From Mesorhizobium sp. (lineage in GTDB: Bacteria; Pseudomonadota; Alphaproteobacteria; Rhizobiales; Rhizobiaceae): a DNA stretch of 64,000 bases. Position 1 is the stretch's first letter. Each line of letters opens with the position of its first letter. The notes beneath the pieces are model-generated. The model worked only from the letters and a program-made list of their open reading frames with translations. It was not told the DNA's origin and did no database searches. The translations under genes and the position numbers were made by a program. Below are positions 1 through 8,936 of this stretch, one piece after another. Location: contig NZ_SUGA01000022.1 of assembly GCF_004963255.1 (NCBI RefSeq), positions 1-64,000 of the forward strand, written 5' to 3'.

Positions 1-57
1 ATCTCCCCCCTTGTGGGGGAGATGTCCGGCAGGACAGAGGGGGGCGCGAAGGAACTC
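1..57. repeat. MITE-like repeat, copy A (right arm only)
   Basis: The first 57 bases are one arm of a composite inverted repeat seen twice more in the window (about 46457-46710 and 53011-53180). The arm holds a hairpin (ATCTCCCC, short loop, GGGGGAGAT), then a GTCCGGCAGGACAGAGGGG block and GCGCGAAGGAACTCG. Its reverse complement matches 53011-53068 almost base for base, differing only in the hairpin loop. The rest of the element lies to the left of the window. Confidence 0.75.
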
Positions 58-95
58 GGCTTATGCAGGAATTCCATTCGTCTGGGCCTTAAGCC

Positions 96-1400
96 TCACA
101 CCTTCACCAGATGCTCCACCCTTCCCTTCTCGCCGAAGATCCTGAGATACCGCTTGATCTCCTTCTCATCCCCTGTCGCCTTGGCGGGGTTGTCCGACAG
201 CTTCACCGCCGGCCGCCCATTGGCTTCCGTCACCTTGCAGACCAGCGAGATGGCGTCGAGGCTGTCGGTCTCCGTCGGCGCGCAACCTTCGAAATCATTG
301 GTGAGATTGGTGCCCCAGCCGAAGGACATGCGCACCTTGCCGCGGAAGTGTCTGTAGGTCTCCTCGATGGTCTCGACCTCCAGCCCGTCGGAGAAGATGA
401 GCAGCTTCTGCTTGGGGTCCTTGCCCTTCTTGCGCCACCAGTCGATGATCCTCTCGCCGCCCTCGATCGGCGGCGCGCTGTCGGGGCGGAAGCCTGTCCA
501 GTCGGCGACCCAGTCCGGCGCATCACGCAGGAAGGAATCCGTGCCGAAGGCGTCGGGCAGCACGATCAGAAGGTTGCCGCCATAATAGCGCTGCCAGTCC
601 TGCAGCACCTTGTAGGGCGACTGCCGCAACTCCTCCTCGGAATTGGCAAGAGCCCCGAACACCATCGGCAGTTCATGCGCATTGGTGCCCAAAGCCTCGA
701 GGTCGTTGTCCATGGCCAGAAGCACGTTGGAGGTGCCGGTGAAGGCGTCGCCGATGCCTTCCTTCAGCGCCTCGACGCACCAGCGCTGCCAGAGGAACGA
801 GTGGCGGCGCCTTGTGCCGAAGTCGGAAATGCGGATGCCGGGCAGCGCCTTCAGTCGCTCGGTCTTGGCCCACATCTTGGCCTTGGCGCGAGCATAGAGG
901 ACATCGAGCGCGAAAGGCCCATAGGAGCGCATCGCCGCGCGGGAACGAAGCTCGTTAATGATGGCCAAAGCCGGGATTTCCCAGAGCGTCGTGTACATCC
1001 AGGGGCCAGGGAAGGAGAGCACGTACTGGCCGTCGCGCCTGGAAAGCTCGTATGCCGGCAAGCGGAAATCCTCCAGCCATGCCAGGAATTCCGGCTCGAA
1101 GATCTGCTTGCGGCCGTAGAAGGTGTTGCCGCCCAGCCAGATCATCTCCTTCTTGGAGAAACGCAAGGTGCGGGCGTGGTCGAGCTGCTCGCGCAATTCC
1201 CCTTCGTCGATCTCATCGGCGAGGCGAACCGAGGTTGTGCGGTTGATCAAGGTGAAGGTGGCATGGACCTTGGGATACATGCCCCAGATCATCTGCAGCA
1301 TCAGGAGCTTGTAGAAATCGGTGTCCAGCAGGCTGCGGACGATCGGGTCCAGCTTCCAGGTGTGGTTGTAGACGCGCCGCGCTATATCGGTCTTTGCCAT
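96..1400 (-). CDS. pncB: nicotinate phosphoribosyltransferase
   Basis: Cytosolic enzyme of NAD salvage (Preiss-Handler route). It joins nicotinate to PRPP with ATP use to give nicotinate mononucleotide. The 434-residue protein has the family marks: LLDTDFYKL near residues 24-32, the SDFGTRRRHS segment at about 192-201, TGTSN at 221-225 and GTNAHE at 238-243. The length fits the proteobacterial PncB class. It lies downstream of a LysR gene on the same strand but 199 bp away, so it probably has its own promoter in 1401-1599. Nothing odd is seen. Function is assigned from family motifs; identification is firm. Confidence 0.95.
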   Translation of the reverse strand: MAKTDIARRVYNHTWKLDPIVRSLLDTDFYKLLMLQMIWGMYPKVHATFTLINRTTSVRLADEIDEGELREQLDHARTLRFSKKEMIWLGGNTFYGRKQIFEPEFLAWLEDFRLPAYELSRRDGQYVLSFPGPWMYTTLWEIPALAIINELRSRAAMRSYGPFALDVLYARAKAKMWAKTERLKALPGIRISDFGTRRRHSFLWQRWCVEALKEGIGDAFTGTSNVLLAMDNDLEALGTNAHELPMVFGALANSEEELRQSPYKVLQDWQRYYGGNLLIVLPDAFGTDSFLRDAPDWVADWTGFRPDSAPPIEGGERIIDWWRKKGKDPKQKLLIFSDGLEVETIEETYRHFRGKVRMSFGWGTNLTNDFEGCAPTETDSLDAISLVCKVTEANGRPAVKLSDNPAKATGDEKEIKRYLRIFGEKGRVEHLVKV

Positions 1401-1599
1401 GCTTCCTCACCCATGAAACACGACCCACTCAAACGCGGGCGCCACGCTTCAAGTCCTTGTTCGAGCAAATCCGATGGGAGACTGTCACGCGGTTCTCCTG
1501 GAATTGCCTCAGCCAACTTGCCTCTTAGCATTGTATTTTCGAACGCGCTCCCCGCTTTGCAAGCTGGCCCGACAAAAAGCAGCTATGCAAGTCCAGCCG

Positions 1600-2574
1600 T
1601 CAGGGCGCTGTCCTGGCGCCTATCACTTTGAGGGCCGGGCGTTTCCTGCGGCTCGGCACGCGGCCTGCCACCGGCGCATCGGCGCGCCCCTCGTCCTGCT
1701 CTTTCTCCGCGAACAGCCAGTCGATGAAGAGCTGAACGATCGGCGCCGAGCGCATCTCGTTGCGGCAAACGACGTAGAAATCGTCGACCGCCGGCACCGA
1801 CAGGGTGAACGGCGCGACGAGCATGCCCCTGGCCAGCAAGGCGCGTGCCGTTACCGAGTCGCCGAGCGCCACGCCATGGCCGTGCACGGCGGCCTCCGTC
1901 GCCATGCGCGCATCGCCCAGACGATGGCGTCGGCCGCGCTCGAGATCGAGCGCGTCCGTGGCGGCCAGCCAGGTGTGCCATTCACGGCCATCGTCGCCAT
2001 GCAGGAACACATGATCGGCGAGGTCGCGGACACTGCGGATCGGCCGGTTGTTGATCAGCGTCGGGCTGACCACGGGAAACAGCTCCAGCCCGGACCATTT
2101 GCGTATCCAGCAGTCGCTCCAGCCGCCGTCGCCATAATGCACGCAGACGTCGATGTCCGCGGCGCGGATGTCCCTGGGATCGTTGGACGGGATCAGAGTC
2201 AGCTGGATGTCGGGATATTGCGCCGTGAAGGAGCCGAGCCGCGGCGTCATCCAGAGCAAGAGCAGCGCCGGCACGCAGGACACCGACAGCGTGCCGGCGC
2301 TCGCCGGCCGCGTCATGCGTTGCGTGGCGGCGGCGATGCCTTCAAAGGCAGTCGAAACCGCCGGCAGGAACTCCGCGCCGTGCGGCGTCAGCTTCACCCG
2401 CTGGCCGGTGCGTTCGAAGAGTTTCACGCCGAGCGACTGCTCGAGCGCCTTGATCTGGTGGCTGACGGCGCCATGCGTGACATTCAGCTCACCCGCCGCC
2501 TTGGTCAGCGAGCCGTGCCGCGCCGTGGCCTCGAAGGCGCGCAGCGGGTTCAGCGGCGGCAGGCGCTTGGCCAT
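1600..2574 (-). CDS. LysR-family transcriptional regulator (GcvA-like)
   Basis: A 324-residue LysR-type regulator. An N-terminal winged helix-turn-helix lies at about residues 8-65 (LRAFEATARHGSLTKAAGEL, then VTHGAVSHQIKALE), followed by a LysR substrate-binding domain. The sequence style is that of the GcvA/AmpR-like subgroup. The C-terminal tail of about 30 residues is rich in Arg and Pro and is probably disordered. It is transcribed divergently from the agmatinase-family gene at 2790. A perfect dyad sits 15 bp upstream of its start, as expected for an autoregulated LysR gene that also controls its divergent neighbour. The agmatinase and amino-acid transporter genes are the likely targets (inference from position). 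The ligand is unknown. Confidence 0.88.
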   Translation of the reverse strand: MAKRLPPLNPLRAFEATARHGSLTKAAGELNVTHGAVSHQIKALEQSLGVKLFERTGQRVKLTPHGAEFLPAVSTAFEGIAAATQRMTRPASAGTLSVSCVPALLLLWMTPRLGSFTAQYPDIQLTLIPSNDPRDIRAADIDVCVHYGDGGWSDCWIRKWSGLELFPVVSPTLINNRPIRSVRDLADHVFLHGDDGREWHTWLAATDALDLERGRRHRLGDARMATEAAVHGHGVALGDSVTARALLARGMLVAPFTLSVPAVDDFYVVCRNEMRSAPIVQLFIDWLFAEKEQDEGRADAPVAGRVPSRRKRPALKVIGARTAP

Positions 2575-2588
2575 GAAGGGCTCCTACT

Positions 2589-2607
2589 TTGTGAGATTTT
2601 CTCACAA
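2589..2607. promoter_or_regulatory. candidate LysR operator (perfect dyad)
   Basis: TTGTGAGA-TTT-TCTCACAA is a perfect 8-bp inverted repeat with a 3-bp centre, in the 215-bp gap between the divergent LysR and agmatinase-family genes. It is 15 bp from the LysR start codon. A second short palindrome, ATCAATTGAT, lies at 2624-2633. The position suggests LysR binding and autoregulation. No binding data can be inferred from sequence alone. Confidence 0.55.
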
Positions 2608-2789
2608 TGAAGACCCTAACAATATCAATTGATTTTTCAATGTCCCTGCCCGACACTTTTGCCCGGAACAGCTTCAAGAGACGTGAAATCCGCAAGGACA
2701 GCGAGCAACGATCCAGCCGGAGAAGGGGCTGGATCTGTGGCTGGCTTGGCAAATCGTCCGTGCGGGCGGCAAGCACAGGAGGACCGGAT

Positions 2790-3845
2790 ATGGGTTACGA
2801 TCGCGGCAAGCTCGAAGCGTTGCGCCGCAAATATGGCGAGAGCCATGGCGGCGAGATGTTCGACCCGAAATTCCGCAAGGTCGCCGACAAGATCTTCAAC
2901 AAGTCGGGCACACGCCTTGCCCCCTATTCCGGCATCCCGACCTTCCTCGCCGCTCCCTACCGCGAGATCGCCGCCGAGAATCCGGATTTCGGCGACCTGC
3001 AGGTGGCGATGATCGGCGTGCCGATGGATCTCGGCGTCACCAATCGGCCCGGCTCCCGCTTCGGGCCGCGCGCGCTGCGGGCCATCGAACGCATCGGGCC
3101 CTACAACCACGTGCTGGAATGCGCACCGACGCATGAGCTTCGCGTCGCCGACATCGGCGACACGCCGTTCCGCAGCCGCTACCGGCTGGAGATCAGCCAC
3201 GAGGACATCGAAAAGCGCACCAACCAGATCGTCGATGCCGGCGTGCTGCCGCTCTCGGTCGGCGGCGACCATTCGATCAGCCATCCGATCCTGAAGGCGG
3301 TCGGCAGACAGGCGCCGGTCGGCATGATCCATATCGACGCCCATTGCGACACCAGCGGGCTGTTCGACATGACCAAGTTCCACCATGGCGGGCCGTTCCG
3401 CAACGCGGTGCTGGATGGCGTGCTCGATCCGTCGCGCACCATCCAGATCGGCATTCGCGGCTCGGCCGAATATCTGTGGGAGTTCACCTATGAATCCGGC
3501 ATGACCGTCGTGCATGCCGAGGAGGTGACCGGCCTGGGCATCCCTGCCATCATCGAGAAGGCGCGCAAAATCGTCGGCGACGGTCCGACCTACATCTCCT
3601 TCGACGTCGACAGCATCGATCCGGCCTTCGCGCCGGGCACCGGCACGCCGGAAGTCGGCGGGCTGACGACGCGCGAGGTGCTGGAGCTGCTGCGCGGCCT
3701 GAAGGGCCTCAACATCGTCGGCGGCGACGTCGTCGAGGTGGCGCCGCAATACGACTCGACCACCAACACCGCCCATGTCGGCGCGCAGGTGCTTTTCGAG
3801 ATTCTCAGCCTGATGGTGTTCAGCCCGGCGATCAGGAAAGGCTGA
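2790..3845 (+). CDS. speB: agmatinase-family ureohydrolase
   Basis: Mn-dependent ureohydrolase that releases urea from a guanidino compound, with agmatine to putrescine the usual assignment. The start at 2790 is chosen because AGGAGG lies about 8 bp upstream (2777-2782) and the product then begins MGYDRGKLEALRRKYG, giving 351 residues. A longer in-frame reading from 2607 has no support. Metal ligands are visible: H161 in GGDHS, D183/H185/D187 in DAHCD, and D272/D274 in SFDVDS. An N-terminal extension of about 70 residues precedes the core fold. It lies immediately upstream of an amino-acid ABC transporter, suggesting uptake and cleavage of an arginine-derived compound. Guanidinobutyrase or a related specificity cannot be excluded. 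Confidence 0.85.
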   Translation: MGYDRGKLEALRRKYGESHGGEMFDPKFRKVADKIFNKSGTRLAPYSGIPTFLAAPYREIAAENPDFGDLQVAMIGVPMDLGVTNRPGSRFGPRALRAIERIGPYNHVLECAPTHELRVADIGDTPFRSRYRLEISHEDIEKRTNQIVDAGVLPLSVGGDHSISHPILKAVGRQAPVGMIHIDAHCDTSGLFDMTKFHHGGPFRNAVLDGVLDPSRTIQIGIRGSAEYLWEFTYESGMTVVHAEEVTGLGIPAIIEKARKIVGDGPTYISFDVDSIDPAFAPGTGTPEVGGLTTREVLELLRGLKGLNIVGGDVVEVAPQYDSTTNTAHVGAQVLFEILSLMVFSPAIRKG

Positions 3846-3976
3846 GACATCTTAATTTCACGCAATTCCGGACGGAAAACCGCGTCACACTTTTCCTGGA
3901 ATTGCTTAGCCAATACGGCCGCCGCGCTGGAGCCGGCGGCCGGTTTCAACAACAAGCTTCCAGCAGGGGAATAACC

Positions 3977-4777
3977 ATGACTCTTCGCAACGCACTGAAA
4001 TCCGCCATCGCGGCGACCATGATGCTCGGCGCCGCAGGCCTGGCCACGCAGGCCAAGGCTGACGCCGTCGACGACATCACCAAGGCCGGCGCCATCAATG
4101 TCGGCATCTTCTCGGACTTCCCGCCCTTCTCCTCGGCCAGCGCCGACATGAGCATCAAGGGCTATGACATCGACGTGGCGCAGGCGATCGCCGATTCGCT
4201 CAAGGTGAAGCTCAACCTGGTCAGCGTCACCGGCCAGAACCGCATCCCTTATCTCACCGACAAGCGCGTCGATATATTGATGAGCGTCGGCTACTCCAAG
4301 GAGCGCGAGCAGGTGATCGACTTCGCCGCCGCCTACGCGCCCTACTACATCGCCGTCATCGGGCCGAAAGCAACGGCGGTGAAAGGCAAGGAAGACCTTG
4401 CCGACAAGTCGATCGCCGTCAACCGCGGCACGCTTGAGGACACGTCGCTGACCGAGGCGGCGCCGTCGTCCGCCGACATCCGCCGCTTCGACAACTACAA
4501 CTCCGTCATCCAGGCCTTCATCTCCGGCCAGACGCAGCTGATGGTGGTCGGCAACGATGTCGGCGCGCAGGTGCTGGCCAAGCAGGACGCGCTGCAGCCG
4601 GAGCAGAAATTCCAGCTCTTGACCTCGCCCTCGCATATCGGCCTCAACAAGAACGAGGACCGGCTGAAGAAGGCTGTCAACGACGCGGTGGCCAAGATGC
4701 TCGCCGACGGCAAGCTGGACGAAAGCTCTAAGGCCTGGCTGAAGACGCCGCTCAATCCCGCCAATCTCAAGGATTGA
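3977..4777 (+). CDS. polar amino-acid ABC transporter, substrate-binding protein
   Basis: Periplasmic binding protein of the SBP_bac_3 (family 3) type, 266 residues. The start at 3977 follows an AGGGGAA ribosome-binding site and gives a proper signal peptide (MTLRNALKSAIAATMM, cleavage after about AKA-D). Readings upstream of this start add a non-signal tail. The mature part begins DITKAGAINVGIFSDFPPFS and contains GYDIDVAQAIADSLKVKL and the RVDILMSVGYSKEREQVIDF signature typical of His/Gln/Arg-type binding proteins. It is followed by two permease genes. The neighbouring agmatinase-family gene suggests a cationic or guanidino ligand (inference). Confidence 0.88.
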   Translation: MTLRNALKSAIAATMMLGAAGLATQAKADAVDDITKAGAINVGIFSDFPPFSSASADMSIKGYDIDVAQAIADSLKVKLNLVSVTGQNRIPYLTDKRVDILMSVGYSKEREQVIDFAAAYAPYYIAVIGPKATAVKGKEDLADKSIAVNRGTLEDTSLTEAAPSSADIRRFDNYNSVIQAFISGQTQLMVVGNDVGAQVLAKQDALQPEQKFQLLTSPSHIGLNKNEDRLKKAVNDAVAKMLADGKLDESSKAWLKTPLNPANLKD

Positions 4778-4845
4778 TCTCCGGCGCGGCTCAGCCTGCA
4801 ATGAAGGGCTGAGCCGTTCCGCCTGCTCCAACAAGGTCGATCGCC

Positions 4846-5514
4846 ATGGGCTACAGCCTCGACTTCGGCTGGCTTGCGGGTGCGGCGGGCGTGATCGCGC
4901 GCGGCGCGGCGATGACGCTGCTTCTGATCGCCGTCACCACGCTCGCCGGCACCTTCCTCAGCATCCTGGGCGCCGCCGGCAAAAGAAACGGCCCCAAGCC
5001 CCTGCAGGTGGCGATCGGCGTTTATGTCGAGGTGATGCGCAACACGCCGTTCCTGGTGCAGCTGTTCTTCATCTTCTTCGGCCTGCCCAGCCTGGGTGTC
5101 AGGCTCGACCCGATCCTGGCCGCGATGCTGGCGATGACGCTCAACATGGCAGCCTATACGATCGAGATCGTCGGCGCCGGCCTCGACGCTGTACCGCGCG
5201 GACAGACGGAGGCAGCACTCGCGCTAGGGCTGAGGCCGCGCCAGGTGTTCGTCAAGATCGTGCTGCCGCAGGCGCTGAAAGTGATCTACCCGGCGCTGAC
5301 CAGCCAGATCGTCATCATGATGCTGGAATCAGCCGTTGTCTCGCAGATCGCGGTACGCGAACTGACCTATGAGGCCGACATGCTGCAGGCCCGCACTTTC
5401 CGCGCCTTCGAGACCTATTTCGTGGTGACGATGGTCTATCTCGGGTTGTCGATGGGGCTGCGCCGGCTTCTGGTCAGTGGCGGCCGCCGCGTTCTCGGAG
5501 CCGGCGTGTCATGA
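4846..5514 (+). CDS. amino-acid ABC transporter permease (HisM/HisQ type)
   Basis: Inner-membrane permease of 222 residues with several hydrophobic segments. It has the polar amino-acid permease signature (YVEVMRNTPFLVQLFFIFFG) and an EAA-loop-like stretch (TEAALALGLRPRQVFVKIVLP). It pairs with the next gene, with which it overlaps by four bases (ATGA), indicating translational coupling and a heteromeric channel. No ATP-binding subunit is encoded nearby, so the ATPase must come from elsewhere. Confidence 0.9.
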   Translation: MGYSLDFGWLAGAAGVIARGAAMTLLLIAVTTLAGTFLSILGAAGKRNGPKPLQVAIGVYVEVMRNTPFLVQLFFIFFGLPSLGVRLDPILAAMLAMTLNMAAYTIEIVGAGLDAVPRGQTEAALALGLRPRQVFVKIVLPQALKVIYPALTSQIVIMMLESAVVSQIAVRELTYEADMLQARTFRAFETYFVVTMVYLGLSMGLRRLLVSGGRRVLGAGVS

Positions 5515-6155
5515 TCGAGTTCACTTTCTGGGACATCGTCCGCAACCTCTTGCTCGCCGCGCGCTGGACGGTGCTGTTGTCGCTCGCCGCCTTCATCGGC
5601 GGCGCGCTGGTTGGACTGATCGTTTTGTTCTTCCGCATCGCCAAAAACAAATGGGTGAAGCGGATAGCCTCGGGCTATATCGCGCTGTTCCAGGGCACGC
5701 CGCTCCTGATGCAGCTCTTCCTGATGTTCTTCGGCCTGCCGATGCTTGGACTGCGCATCGAGCCGTGGACGGCGGCGGTGCTCGGGCTCACCTTCTTCGC
5801 CAGCGCCTATCTCGCCGAAATCTGGCGCAGCGGCGTCGACGCGCTGCCGCGTGGCCAATGGGACGCCGGCGCCAGCCTCGGCTTGCACTATCTGCAGGAA
5901 CTCAGGCTGATCATCCTGCCGCAGGCCTTCGCCATCACCCGCGCGCCGACCGTCGGCTTCCTAGTGCAGCTCATCAAATCGACGGCGCTGACCTCGATCA
6001 TCGGCTTCGAGGAACTGGTCAGGACCTCCAACGCCATCAACAATGCCACCTTCGAGCCGTTCAAGGTCTACGGGCTGGTGGCGCTGATCTTCTTCGTCAT
6101 GTGCTTCCCGCTGACGCAATATGCGCGCCGGCTGGAGCGGCGCGCCGCCCATTGA
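5511..6155 (+). CDS. amino-acid ABC transporter permease
   Basis: Second permease subunit, 214 residues, same family as the preceding gene. The conserved YIALFQGTPLLMQLFLMFFG segment and an EAA-type loop (SLGLHYLQELRLIILPQ) are visible. It overlaps the upstream permease by ATGA. It is the last gene of the speB-type operon; the next 518 bp contain no recognisable gene, so the cluster ends without its ATPase. Confidence 0.9.
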   Translation: MIEFTFWDIVRNLLLAARWTVLLSLAAFIGGALVGLIVLFFRIAKNKWVKRIASGYIALFQGTPLLMQLFLMFFGLPMLGLRIEPWTAAVLGLTFFASAYLAEIWRSGVDALPRGQWDAGASLGLHYLQELRLIILPQAFAITRAPTVGFLVQLIKSTALTSIIGFEELVRTSNAINNATFEPFKVYGLVALIFFVMCFPLTQYARRLERRAAH

Positions 6156-6673
6156 ATGGAGAGCATGCTGTGTTGACGAAGTTCGACGCGACCCAAAACT
6201 AGAGAGCGCTCGAACGCCTCCTTTGGATCATTTGATGACGGTGGGTGCGTCGCTTTTGACCAAGGCGGAGGTGAAAGCGTACATGCCCGCTTTGCGCCCC
6301 TTGTCAGGCGTACGAGGCGAGGTCAACCGTTGCCGCAAGCGGACATTCAAGCGACGCTCGAGCAGTCCTGTATAACCTGGGCAGCGGCTATCGCACCTCG
6401 GCGAACTCCTTCGAGGAGACCGTGTGCAAATCAGAAGTTATGCAAGCATCTGAAAAGAGCACGCCTGTGGTCGACAAGTCCGGCTAGCCAAAGGTTGGCC
6501 GGCGACACCCAAAATGGCTGTCAGCCGGTTGTCAGGTTGGATTCGCTATCCAGTACTAGTGACGGTCGCAAACCGTTGTAGTCCAGGGGCGTTCCGGCTG
6601 CTGGCGACTGCGGCACGGCTGCGACATCTTCGGCCGAACTGGATTACTAACAGCACTTCACGAGGAGGATAAG
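6156..6673. other. 518-bp gap without a recognisable gene
   Basis: Short open frames exist here on the + strand (for example 6330-6581), but none has a convincing ribosome-binding site, codon bias or recognisable product. No tRNA or clear terminator is visible. The last 20 bases hold the strong Shine-Dalgarno GAGGAGG for the glycine-rich gene at 6674. The stretch may hold the promoter of that gene or decayed coding sequence. Confidence 0.4.
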
Positions 6674-7090
6674 ATGACCAAAATTCCCTTCAAACGACTT
6701 GTCTGGCTCACGCTGCGCGCGTCGACGGCGCTGATGCTCACCATTGCGCCCTACCACTTGGCGCTTCACGGTGCTGCCAAGCTTGTGCCGGCCGCTGCCC
6801 ACGCAGAGTCCGAGGGGGGTGGCGGTGGCGACGGCGGTCACGACGGCGGCGGTGGCGGCAACGGCGGTGGCGGTAGCGACGGCGGTCACGACGGCGGCGA
6901 GCACGATAGCGGCGATAGCCACAGCAGCAGCGGGAACTCTAGCAGCCATGATGGTGGTCCGGAATCTGCTGACGACCAGGGCGAGGACAACACGGATGGC
7001 TCCGGCACGACAGGCACTGGCGCAGGTTCCGATACCGAGACCGACGGATCCGATGACTCATCTGCCGTGCCACAGGTGACGGATAACTGA
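6674..7090 (+). CDS. small secreted glycine/aspartate-rich protein
   Basis: A 138-residue protein I do not recognise. It has a long signal peptide (about residues 1-44, ending AAHA-E). A low-complexity mature part follows: first Gly-rich with repeated GGHDGG blocks (about 48-75), then Ser/His, then an acidic Asp/Thr/Gly tail. There are no cysteines and no domain. GAGGAGG lies 5-10 bases before the start, and a strong terminator follows 25 bp after the stop, which supports a real, singly transcribed gene. Such sequences occur in secreted calcium- or metal-binding, flexible or surface-associated proteins, but function is unknown. The reading frame rather than codon noise makes the repeat, since stop-free low-complexity frames also appear on the other strand. 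Confidence 0.6.
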   Translation: MTKIPFKRLVWLTLRASTALMLTIAPYHLALHGAAKLVPAAAHAESEGGGGGDGGHDGGGGGNGGGGSDGGHDGGEHDSGDSHSSSGNSSSHDGGPESADDQGEDNTDGSGTTGTGAGSDTETDGSDDSSAVPQVTDN

Positions 7091-7115
7091 GTGCGTCCCG
7101 TTAGATTGGCGCATT

Positions 7116-7146
7116 GGCCCGCTTGCGAAGGCTTGGCGGGCCTTTT
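7116..7146 (+). terminator. Rho-independent terminator
   Basis: GGCCCGC (7116-7122) pairs with GCGGGCC (7136-7142), followed by TTTT. It lies 26 bp after the stop of the glycine-rich gene, so that gene is probably monocistronic. Confidence 0.8.
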
Positions 7147-7532
7147 CTGAGGTATTGCACCTACAGTCGGGCAGATGCACCGATTGCCCGCGACGTGTCA
7201 GCGCATGCGCGACGATAGCATCGCATATGTGGACGACAACGCAGATCGTCACGACGGGGCTGACCTGAGCACGCGGGCTTACCTCACGAAGCCCCAGTGT
7301 GGAAACCAAGTTCACGCATAATCTTGAACGACGGCCTTGTGCTCGGGTGCCCTCGGCTTTCCAGCTATCTTAACCGTCCGGAAGGGGACGTTCCGCTTCC
7401 GGCCCAACGGCGACAATAAAGTATCTGCGGCAATGGCCACTATGTGCGCTTGGCGGGCGTTTTTTCGATCTGAAGGCGCCACCGTCAGCCACAATGTCTG
7501 GACATAATGGCTGCTGGCGATCGGCGTCCGCC
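7147..7532. other. 386-bp gap, no gene seen
   Basis: Between the terminator and the 3' end of the MATE gene on the other strand. The only structure noticed is an inverted repeat CCGGAAG (7378-7384) / CTTCCGG (7396-7402), which has no T-run on either side. Short open frames here look like noise. Confidence 0.4.
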
Positions 7533-8936
7533 TCAGTGCCCGAAGGACAGCGCCGGCGCGATGCGGTCGCGCCTGAGCCAGCGCGCGAGCAGCAGCGCCG
7601 CCACCACGGCCAGCCCGGAGGCCAGGCCGATCCAGATGCCGACGCCGTTCAGGCCGAAATGGAAGGCAAGCAGCACGCCGAGCGGCAGGCCGACGCCCCA
7701 ATAGCCGATCGCGGCATAGATCATCGGCACCTTGGTGTCGTGCAGGCCGCGCAGCATGCCGGCGGCAACCGCCTGGGCGCCGTCGAAGATCTGGAACAGC
7801 GCCGCGAACACCAGGAACGATACGGCAAGCGTGATCACCCTGGCATTGGCCGGATCGGCAAGATCGATGAAGGCGCTGATCAGCGCATGCGGCCAGAGGA
7901 TCATCACGAGGCCCATCAGCGCCATGAAGGACACGCCGATGACAAAGGCTGTCCAGCCGGCGCGCGAAACCCCTTCGGAATTGCCGGCGCCATGCGCCAG
8001 GCCTACGCGGACCGTGACCGCCTGGTTGAGACCGAGCGGCACCATGAAGGAGATCGACGCTATCTGTATAGCGATGGCGTGGGCTGCGAGCGAGTCCGCA
8101 TCGATCAGGCCCATGAGCAGCGCCGCCGCGTTGAAGATCGTCACCTCGAAGGCGAGGATGCCGGCGATCGGCAGGCCGAGCCGCAGCAACCCGCGGAAAC
8201 GCGGCCAGTCGGAGCGCCAGAAGCGGCCGAACAGACGATAACGGCGGTATTTCTTCTCGAGCATCACCACCGCCGCCAGGCCGATGAACATCAGCGTGCT
8301 GGACAGGGTGGTGGCGAGGCCGGAGCCGGCGATGCCCATCGGTTTGACGCCGAGATTGCCGAACATGAACACCCAGTTGAAGAAGGCGTTGCAGGCGACC
8401 GCGACGAAAACGATGATCAGCGCCCAGCCCGGCCGCTCCAGCGCCGAGATGAAGGAGCGCAGCACGATATAGCCATAGAAGGGCAGCACCGCCCATTGCA
8501 GCCAGTGCAGATAGATGCCGGCCTCATGCGCGAGCTCCGGCTTCTGGCCCATGGCGAGCAGCACCTCTTCGCCATGCGAGAGGAATAACCAGATCGGGAT
8601 CGAGATCAGGATGGCCAGCCACAGGCCCTGGCGCACGGTGCGGCGCAGATCGCGCACCGAATGGCGACGGCGGCCGAGCTCGGTCGCCATCATCGGCGAG
8701 GTCGCCAGCATCAGGCCGAGGCCGAAGATCAGCGGCATGAAATAGAGGTTGGAGCCGAGCGCGCCGGCGGCCAGCGTATCGGGTCCCAGGCGGCCCATCA
8801 TCATAACATCAGTCGCGGTCATGGCGGTCTGGCCGAGATTGGTCAGCACCATCGGCCAGGCGAGCGCGATCGTCGCCCTGATTTCCTGACGCCAAAGGTT
8901 TTCCGGCGCGAGGGCGCCGGTTTCGATCGCAGACAT
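7533..8936 (-). CDS. MATE family multidrug exporter (NorM-like)
   Basis: Inner-membrane cation/drug antiporter of 467 residues, usual length for the NorM branch of the MATE family. About twelve hydrophobic segments are visible. The family's first helix reads IALAWPMVLTNLGQTAMTATD and is followed by a second-half repeat (LGLPIAGILAFEVTIFNAAA). It is divergent from an AraC-type regulator (start 9180) across a 243-bp gap. The substrate cannot be told from sequence. Confidence 0.9.
   Translation of the reverse strand: MSAIETGALAPENLWRQEIRATIALAWPMVLTNLGQTAMTATDVMMMGRLGPDTLAAGALGSNLYFMPLIFGLGLMLATSPMMATELGRRRHSVRDLRRTVRQGLWLAILISIPIWLFLSHGEEVLLAMGQKPELAHEAGIYLHWLQWAVLPFYGYIVLRSFISALERPGWALIIVFVAVACNAFFNWVFMFGNLGVKPMGIAGSGLATTLSSTLMFIGLAAVVMLEKKYRRYRLFGRFWRSDWPRFRGLLRLGLPIAGILAFEVTIFNAAALLMGLIDADSLAAHAIAIQIASISFMVPLGLNQAVTVRVGLAHGAGNSEGVSRAGWTAFVIGVSFMALMGLVMILWPHALISAFIDLADPANARVITLAVSFLVFAALFQIFDGAQAVAAGMLRGLHDTKVPMIYAAIGYWGVGLPLGVLLAFHFGLNGVGIWIGLASGLAVVAALLLARWLRRDRIAPALSFGH

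Noticed and set aside
111..1631. 506-residue open frame on the + strand opposite pncB
   Set aside because: It is the complement of a well-conserved pncB gene; composition typical of antisense frames in GC-rich DNA, no domain recognised.
6121..6581. Two short open frames in the gap after the amino-acid permease
   Set aside because: No ribosome-binding site, the first overlaps the permease end, and no family is recognised.
6810..6960. Glycine-rich DNA repeats as a CRISPR array
   Set aside because: Short, degenerate, in-frame codon repeats without spacers; no cas genes in the window.
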